A stretch of 64,000 nt of DNA. It comes from Marasmius tenuissimus (taxonomy: Eukaryota > Basidiomycota > Agaricomycetes > Agaricales > Marasmiaceae). Both the position numbers and the translations under genes were made by a program. The notes under the pieces were generated by a model that was not told where the DNA came from, ran no database searches, and saw nothing but the letters and a program-made list of their open reading frames with translations. Positions 62,950 through 64,000 of the stretch are shown here, piece after piece. How positions within the stretch are numbered: position 1 is the first letter of the stretch; every line of letters begins with the position of its first letter. The DNA is taken from positions 186,001-250,000 of the forward strand of contig JAQOTA010000059.1 of the NCBI GenBank assembly GCA_029532415.1. The letters run 5' to 3'.

Positions 62950-64000
62950 TCAGGACTGAAATGCGTTGGCCTGAACATTGTACATTCGACAGTACTCCCC
63001 GTTCAACTCCATCAGTGTTGCATGGCTCCCAAATTCGGCGACCTTCCCGTCCTTCATGCAGCTAGTACCAAGTCATGTCAGCGACCTCAAATCCGATAAC
63101 ACTGCGAGAGCCCACCCACATAATGTTATCGGCATACTTCGTGAGTGGTCCAAACCGATGGGTGATGAACAACATGGTCTTTCCTTTCCGTGCTTCCCGA
63201 AGTCGGGTAAAAAGCGCTAGCTCGCCTTCTGGGTCCAACGCGGATGTAGGCTCGTCCACCGCGACGAATTTGATCTTAGCGGATTGCATTCTCATGAACG
63301 TCCGTGAGCTTAAAGCAAAGAGATAAGAATCAGAAATTTCTAGAGGACCGTGGTTTGAGGATAGGGAGTTACACCTACGCAACAAGCCTCTGTCTCTCTC
63401 CACCTACAAGTTTCGGCCACGAGTCAAAAAGGAGAAACCTGGTGTGAATTACCGGAAATAAAAAACGCACCTGAGACAGTTGACGCCTTCTGCAGTTGCT
63501 TATACTTAGCCGCAAGCGGATTCGTCTCATCCTCCTCATCTAACAGATGTCCCTGCCTGGTGACCATTGAATTTAGCACCGTATCCACCCCTTCCTCGAG
63601 TTTTCCAACCACTCGTTCCGCGCCTCCCATCCTCACCGCTTCCGCAATCCGCCCCTCGGTCTCGCTCTCTGGACAATCGACGTCCCCAAGGCGGATATTC
63701 TCTTCCAATGAGAGTCCAGGAAACAGATGAACGTCCTGTGTCAAAATCGCAATAGACTGACGAATATCAGATAACTTGTACTCCTTGATGTCTACACCGT
63801 CCACAAGAACCTGGCCCGAGGTGATATCATAAAGCCGAGAAAGGACATTGACCAAGGTTGACTTTCCACTCCCGTTCGCTCCGACGATCACCGTCAAGTC
63901 TCCGGCACCGATCTTGAACGATACGTCGTTGAGAGCAGTAGAGATGTTTTGGCTTCCGGGATAGTTAAACACGACGTTCCTTGGATTCATAGTCATAAGT
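62950..64000 (-). CDS. ABC half-transporter, copy D, 5' part beyond window
   Basis: Only the ATPase domain is in the window; the membrane part lies past 64000. It starts in view with NPRNVVFNYPGSQNISTALN. Walker A is VIVGANGSGKSTLVNVLSRL, Q-loop ILTQDVHLFPGLSLEENI, then the acidic insert LDEEDETNPLAAKYKQLQKA. The signature VSGGERQRLVA is formed across a 67-base intron (63404-63470). Walker B is FVAVDEPTSALDPEGELALF and the H-loop FITHRFGPLTKYADNIM. The end is YNVQANAFQS, stop at 62950. It is closer to copy C than to B (for example shared GDLTVIVGANGSGKS), which suggests a recent tandem duplication. All catalytic motifs are present. Confidence 0.85.

Overview
This window looks like nuclear DNA of a mushroom-forming basidiomycete (Agaricomycetes). 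The genes are compact and cut by many short introns (about 50-70 nt, GT...AG with CTNAC-type branch sites). Several families are typical of that group: tandem DOMON-cytochrome b561 proteins, a GPI-anchored GMC oxidoreductase, F-box-like proteins, a divergent protein kinase and DUF4139 proteins. No bacterial operon, CRISPR array, rRNA or convincing tRNA was seen. Intron-containing genes are given as outer coordinates from start to stop codon. Exon joins were read by eye and are approximate unless stated.

Left part (1-24.4 kb), housekeeping and secretory or oxidative genes: an Afi1-type DENN/SPA polarity protein that runs off the left edge (-), a GPI-anchored pepsin-like aspartic protease (-), a Bre4-like ER membrane transporter (+), an API5-like protein (+), two tandem DOMON + cytochrome b561 paralogs (+), a homocysteine S-methyltransferase (+) and a secreted, probably GPI-anchored GMC oxidoreductase (+). 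The two b561 proteins and the GMC oxidase suggest extracellular or cell-surface redox chemistry.

Middle part (26-45 kb): an F-box-like protein (-), a divergent protein kinase (+), ribosomal protein S0/uS2 (+) with two in-frame, stop-free introns, a Gpt2/Sct1-type glycerol-3-phosphate acyltransferase (+), a weak hypothetical gene, a regulator with a C-terminal Zn2Cys6 finger (+) and an FHA + kinase checkpoint protein of the Chk2/Cds1 type (-).

Right part (45.9-64 kb), the most unusual segment: two DUF4140/DUF4139 (MuiA-like) paralogs, each followed by two members of one ABC half-transporter family. Copy A is a pseudogene that has lost its whole nucleotide-binding domain, B and C look intact, and D is cut by the right edge. 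A and B lie on +, C and D on -. An F-box-like gene sits between the two blocks. At least three diverged copies of an ABC downstream flank lie between 48.2 and 54.2 kb. The layout points to segmental duplication with inversion, loss and decay of a MuiA-like/ABC module. This pairing is the best candidate here for an undescribed system, but its function cannot be read from the sequence.
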